A stretch of 64,000 nucleotides of DNA from Myxococcota bacterium (GTDB lineage: Bacteria > Myxococcota > JAJVIH01), in NCBI GenBank assembly GCA_022072125.1, contig JAJVIH010000023.1, forward strand, positions 1 through 64,000, given 5' to 3'. The notes under the pieces are model-generated. The model worked only from the letters and a program-made list of their open reading frames with translations, was not told the origin of the DNA and did not search any database. Within the stretch, counting starts at the first letter, position 1. Each line of letters opens with the position of its first letter. This document shows positions 61,198 through 64,000 of this stretch, piece by piece. The position numbers and the translations under genes are program-made.

Positions 61198-62093
61198 CAG
61201 TTGATCCGTTCCACGTAGCTGGGCTTCCAGTTGGGCGTGATGGCTTCGCTTGTGTTTTCCAGCACGACAAGATGGCTGCGGACTTCAAACGGCGCGGTCT
61301 GGTGATTGATCTGGATCATGGCGCGATAGTCATTTTTCCAGACCGCGGAGATGGTTGTCCGCCCGGGGTCCGGGTTGATCGCCCGGAACATGACTTCCAC
61401 GGCTTTTTCCGCGGTGTCGCTGACCGCCAGGGGAATGCCTGTCTTCGCGGCCCATTCGACCGTGCGCACTTGGTTGGCCACATAGTTTTTCTGGTCGCGG
61501 CTGACGCAGGCGGCGAAGGCGGTCTTCAGGGCGGCGATGGTTTCCTTGCGGGGACAAAGGCGAATCGCCATGGCGTGATCGGCCGGCGTGACGCCGTCGG
61601 TCTGGAACAGTTCATGGCATTGCAGGGCCGGATCCACGCACGGCTCGGCGCAGGTGGGGCGCTTGAAATAATGCGGGGACTCGGGACAGATCACGTCCAG
61701 ACGGCGCATGAAAAACCGGGAGGTCTTGTCGAACAGCGCCGGGATGCGCCGCTGTTCATCCATGATGGATTCCAGTTCCCGGGTGCTGGCGAGGGCGGCG
61801 GCCGCTTCGGCGGCGCTGATTGACTGCTCCTTGACCGCCTTTTGCCGGAGCCAGCGCAGGGAGACCTCGCGGGACTTCGCGATGGCGTCCCATTCGCACC
61901 GGAATTTTTCCGCTTCCTGCCAGATCCCCGCCTTGCCGGAAGCGGTCACCCGCTCCAGGGCGTCATTGATCGCGATTCCGGGACAGGTTTGTTCCCCGCC
62001 GCTGGAAATGGAGGTTCCGCCGGACTGTATTCCGCACGCGGCCAGGAATCCCATGGCCGTCAGACTGGCCAGGTGAATCGCGGATGATTTCAT
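61197..62093 (-). CDS. Lipoprotein of unknown function
   Basis: A 298-residue lipoprotein: signal peptide and lipobox GFLAAC, Cys18. The mature part is mainly helical, with Cys pairs in the region LDVICPESPHYFKRPTCAEP and a Cys at ALQCHELF, so disulfides in the periplasm are likely. It forms a two-gene unit with the outer-membrane protein behind it and starts at the ATG giving MKSSAIHLA. Confidence 0.65.
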   Translation of the reverse strand: MKSSAIHLASLTAMGFLAACGIQSGGTSISSGGEQTCPGIAINDALERVTASGKAGIWQEAEKFRCEWDAIAKSREVSLRWLRQKAVKEQSISAAEAAAALASTRELESIMDEQRRIPALFDKTSRFFMRRLDVICPESPHYFKRPTCAEPCVDPALQCHELFQTDGVTPADHAMAIRLCPRKETIAALKTAFAACVSRDQKNYVANQVRTVEWAAKTGIPLAVSDTAEKAVEVMFRAINPDPGRTTISAVWKNDYRAMIQINHQTAPFEVRSHLVVLENTSEAITPNWKPSYVERIN

Positions 62094-62140
62094 GGAGACC
62101 CCCTTGAACGTCTTTCTTGACACGCTGAAAACGGCGCTGG

Positions 62141-62169
62141 AGAGTACTTGCCGTGCCCGGCAGCGTCAA
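62141..62169 (-). promoter_or_regulatory. Putative promoter of the lipoprotein/OMP unit
   Basis: On the minus strand TTGACG (62169-62164) is followed after 17 bases by TACTCT (62146-62141). The -35 matches at five positions and the -10 at three. The leader would be about 40 bases. Confidence 0.4.
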
Positions 62170-62189
62170 CCTGCTGAAGGAGCAATTGC

Positions 62190-62675
62190 GTGGCCAATTC
62201 CAACAATGGCGTGATGATTTCCGGTCTGCTCGCCGCTGGCGAAAGCGCCTTGACCCAACTGACGTCGCGTCTGCTCAACAACGAAGCCTTCATCAAGGGA
62301 ATGCAGGAGGCCGTCGCCAGCGCGCTGGAAAGCAAGGGCCGCTGGGATCGCCGCATGCAGTTCGCGCTTTCCCAGTTCAACATCACCACCGCGGAAGACC
62401 TGCGGCGCGTCCGCGACAAGCTGGATGATCTGGAAGAGGCGGTGGACGCCCTGGCCGAAAAGGTGGATTTGCTTTCACGGCGCCTGATGGATGTCCAGCC
62501 GGCGGGCGGGAAAGCGGACGCCGGAGAGGCCGTGCGCCTGTCGGAAAAAGCCGAGCGCATGGCGGTCGCCGCCGAGCAAAAGGCCGAGGAACTGCTGATC
62601 ACCGTGGATGAACTGTCGCGCCGCGTCCGCGCCCTGGAGAAGGAAGTCCGGGAGCCTCCCGTCGCGGGAGGGTAG
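62190..62675 (+). CDS. Small coiled-coil protein
   Basis: A 161-residue protein starting at GTG (AAGGAG eight bases upstream). Residues about 1-65 are helical (SRLLNNEAFIKGMQEAVASAL). Residues about 68-100 form a heptad coil (LRRVRDKLDDLEEAVDALAE). A second coil is at about 115-155 (AERMAVAAEQKAEEL). The layout resembles phasin or PhaE/PhaR-like granule proteins, but no polyhydroxyalkanoate gene is in the window. Function unknown. Confidence 0.65.
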   Translation: MANSNNGVMISGLLAAGESALTQLTSRLLNNEAFIKGMQEAVASALESKGRWDRRMQFALSQFNITTAEDLRRVRDKLDDLEEAVDALAEKVDLLSRRLMDVQPAGGKADAGEAVRLSEKAERMAVAAEQKAEELLITVDELSRRVRALEKEVREPPVAGG

Positions 62676-62795
62676 GCCGCCGCGGTCCCGGCCCGCCCCG
62701 GCCGGGGTTCCGCCGGTTGGAGTCCGCCGGTTGCGCGGAATGGCGATGGGGCGGTTCCGCGGTTTCCGGCGGCGTGATCCGCCTGGCCGCGGGAA
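62676..62795. other. Convergent intergenic region
   Basis: A 120-base GC-rich gap between the coiled-coil and nucleotidase genes. It contains the palindrome CCCCGGCCGGGG near 62696. No gene. Confidence 0.4.
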
Positions 62796-64000
62796 TCACC
62801 CGCCATCGCCTTCCTGGGCCTGCGGCGGTTCGGCCCCGCCCCACAGTTCCAGTTCGTGGGGCATGTAATCGCGCGGACTCCGGAAGAAATGCACCGGCGA
62901 ATACCGCAGAAAATTGGATGCCTTGCTGGTGTAGATGCAGGCGTAATCCTCCACCTGATCGCCGAAGAAGCTGGTGTCGGCGCCTTCCTTCAGCAGCGGC
63001 CCCCACCAGGGATTGAACTGCGATTCCATGCGCGCGAGCAGTTGATCGGCCTCTCCGGATAGCTGCCGCAACCGCCGCTTGAGCTGGTCCAGCCGCAGGC
63101 GATCCTCTTTCGGTTCGTGCTCCGCGTTGCGCAACTCCAGCCGCAAGGCCAGGATTTCCCGTTCAATATTTTCCCGTTCGCGCTCCAGCCGGACGTGGCG
63201 GTAGTGCTCGGGCGTCAGCCGCCGGGTCAGGGATATCTCGCGCTGAAGTTCGGGGATGATCATGCAGGTGCGCCACAGGGTGTGTTTCTTCGAGCGCAGG
63301 ATATCGCCGTAGATATGGTCGCCCACATACAGGATATGCTCGCCATGCACCCCGAACATCTGCTCGAAGTCGCGCAGGTTGCCGCCCATGACGATGCGGC
63401 CGCGTTCGAGCGTCCGGACGGTCTGGGCGGGATCATCCGGCCGGGCGGGGAGAAAGGGCTCATGCCCCGTGAAGAAGCCCGGCTTGCGCGCGGTAACGAT
63501 GATGGCGTCGAAGTAGGTGGTCCAGTGGGGGTATTCGTTGAGTTGGCCGTTGAGCAGCCAGCCCATCACCGCGTCTGAATGCTCCAGTTCCGAGTTGGTC
63601 AGCAGGAACAGCTTCTTGCCGCTGGATCTCAGCAGGTGCAGGGTGGGGGCCAGCAGTTCGTCCCGCTCGATATAGTTGTCCATGTGGCGGCGCACCTGGC
63701 CCTTCAGGCTGCCGTCCCGGTGGCAGGTGTCCACCGAGACGCGGATATCCCGGCACAATTTCGCGGTGTCCACCACCGGATAGCGGCCCTGTTCCATCAT
63801 CTCCACGATTTCGGCGAACAGGCAGGTTTCGGGCATGGAGAACAGGGTGTCGATCCATTCGAAACGCTCGGAGGAGAAGGAGATGCGCTGCTTGCGGTAG
63901 ATGGCGGCGATTTCCTCCTCGGTCAGTTTCCGGCGGCCATGATAGGCGGTGCGGACGTGGCGGAAGCGGTCCAGCTTGATGACATTGCCTTCCTGGCCGT
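62796..64000 (-). CDS. HAD-IG family 5'-nucleotidase, 5' end outside the window
   Basis: Reading on the minus strand, 401 codons are present and the frame runs off the window. The visible N-terminal part includes GNVIKLDRF, AYHGRRKLTEEEI and RFEWIDTLFSMPE, which are characteristic of cytosolic-purine-nucleotidase-like HAD-IG proteins. Later come KLFLLTNSE (HAD motif II) and ILYVGDHIYGDILRSKK (motif IV Asp pair). The first HAD motif should lie upstream, beyond the edge. A coiled coil (RERENIEREILALRLEL) follows. These enzymes dephosphorylate purine nucleotides such as IMP or GMP. Confidence 0.88.
   Translation of the reverse strand, partial: GQEGNVIKLDRFRHVRTAYHGRRKLTEEEIAAIYRKQRISFSSERFEWIDTLFSMPETCLFAEIVEMMEQGRYPVVDTAKLCRDIRVSVDTCHRDGSLKGQVRRHMDNYIERDELLAPTLHLLRSSGKKLFLLTNSELEHSDAVMGWLLNGQLNEYPHWTTYFDAIIVTARKPGFFTGHEPFLPARPDDPAQTVRTLERGRIVMGGNLRDFEQMFGVHGEHILYVGDHIYGDILRSKKHTLWRTCMIIPELQREISLTRRLTPEHYRHVRLERERENIEREILALRLELRNAEHEPKEDRLRLDQLKRRLRQLSGEADQLLARMESQFNPWWGPLLKEGADTSFFGDQVEDYACIYTSKASNFLRYSPVHFFRSPRDYMPHELELWGGAEPPQAQEGDGG

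Overview
The window is a continuous, gene-dense piece of a G+C-rich bacterial chromosome (roughly two thirds G+C by eye). I recognise about 50 protein genes and no rRNA, tRNA, CRISPR array, phage or insertion sequence. The gene set suggests a Gram-negative of the old deltaproteobacterial grade, perhaps Myxococcota or a relative. Supporting signs are large lipoproteins with long Gly/Asp/Ala/Pro-rich linkers after the lipid cysteine, a Cys-plus-helix-plus-RRKKR C-terminus resembling the MYXO-CTERM signal, a transmembrane Ser/Thr kinase, FHA, HEAT and HD proteins, a HAD-IG 5'-nucleotidase and a menaquinone pathway. The taxonomic call is inference.

Left third. Two acyl-CoA dehydrogenases (159-2495, minus) and an ABM-like/VOC fusion lead into a complete, tightly packed oleABCD operon (3658-8206), which makes long-chain olefins by head-to-head condensation of acyl-CoAs. 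Then come a TMTC-like membrane TPR protein, a GT4 glycosyltransferase, tatA-tatC, a coupled block of deacetylase, Ser/Thr kinase and Ppx/GppA phosphatase, a threonine aldolase, an orphan CysA-type ATPase and a 787-residue lipoprotein. A broken partial copy of the lipoprotein's promoter and 5' end lies just behind it (21975-22240).

Middle. A minus-strand run holds two radical SAM proteins, a glycerate kinase and an M42 peptidase. Opposite it is an operon feeding chorismate into menaquinone: DAHP synthase, then menF-D-B-A-C-E with overlapping or nearly touching genes. menH and menG are not in the window. Next is a minus-strand unit in which an SGNH-hydrolase-like lipoprotein is translationally coupled to a heterodimeric ABC exporter with one degenerate ATP site. 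After it come a large Cys-rich lipoprotein with a lipid-binding-protein-like layout and MYXO-CTERM-like tail, a CBS protein, an EF-hand membrane protein and a double-FHA protein.

Right third. A minus-strand run contains a HEAT protein, a divergent HD-GYP protein, a divergent heparinase-like protein, a Pro/Ala-rich protein and a CrcB fluoride channel. Divergent from it is a DacZ/CdaZ-type diadenylate cyclase candidate. Then follow a [2Fe-2S] ferredoxin, a zinc-type ArsR regulator with a His-rich protein, a lytic transglycosylase with an 11-residue-repeat coiled coil and a structured leader, an M20 amidohydrolase, two envelope proteins, a coiled-coil protein and a HAD-IG nucleotidase cut by the window edge. 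Near-consensus sigma-70 promoters are visible at 42145-42173 and 57814-57842.
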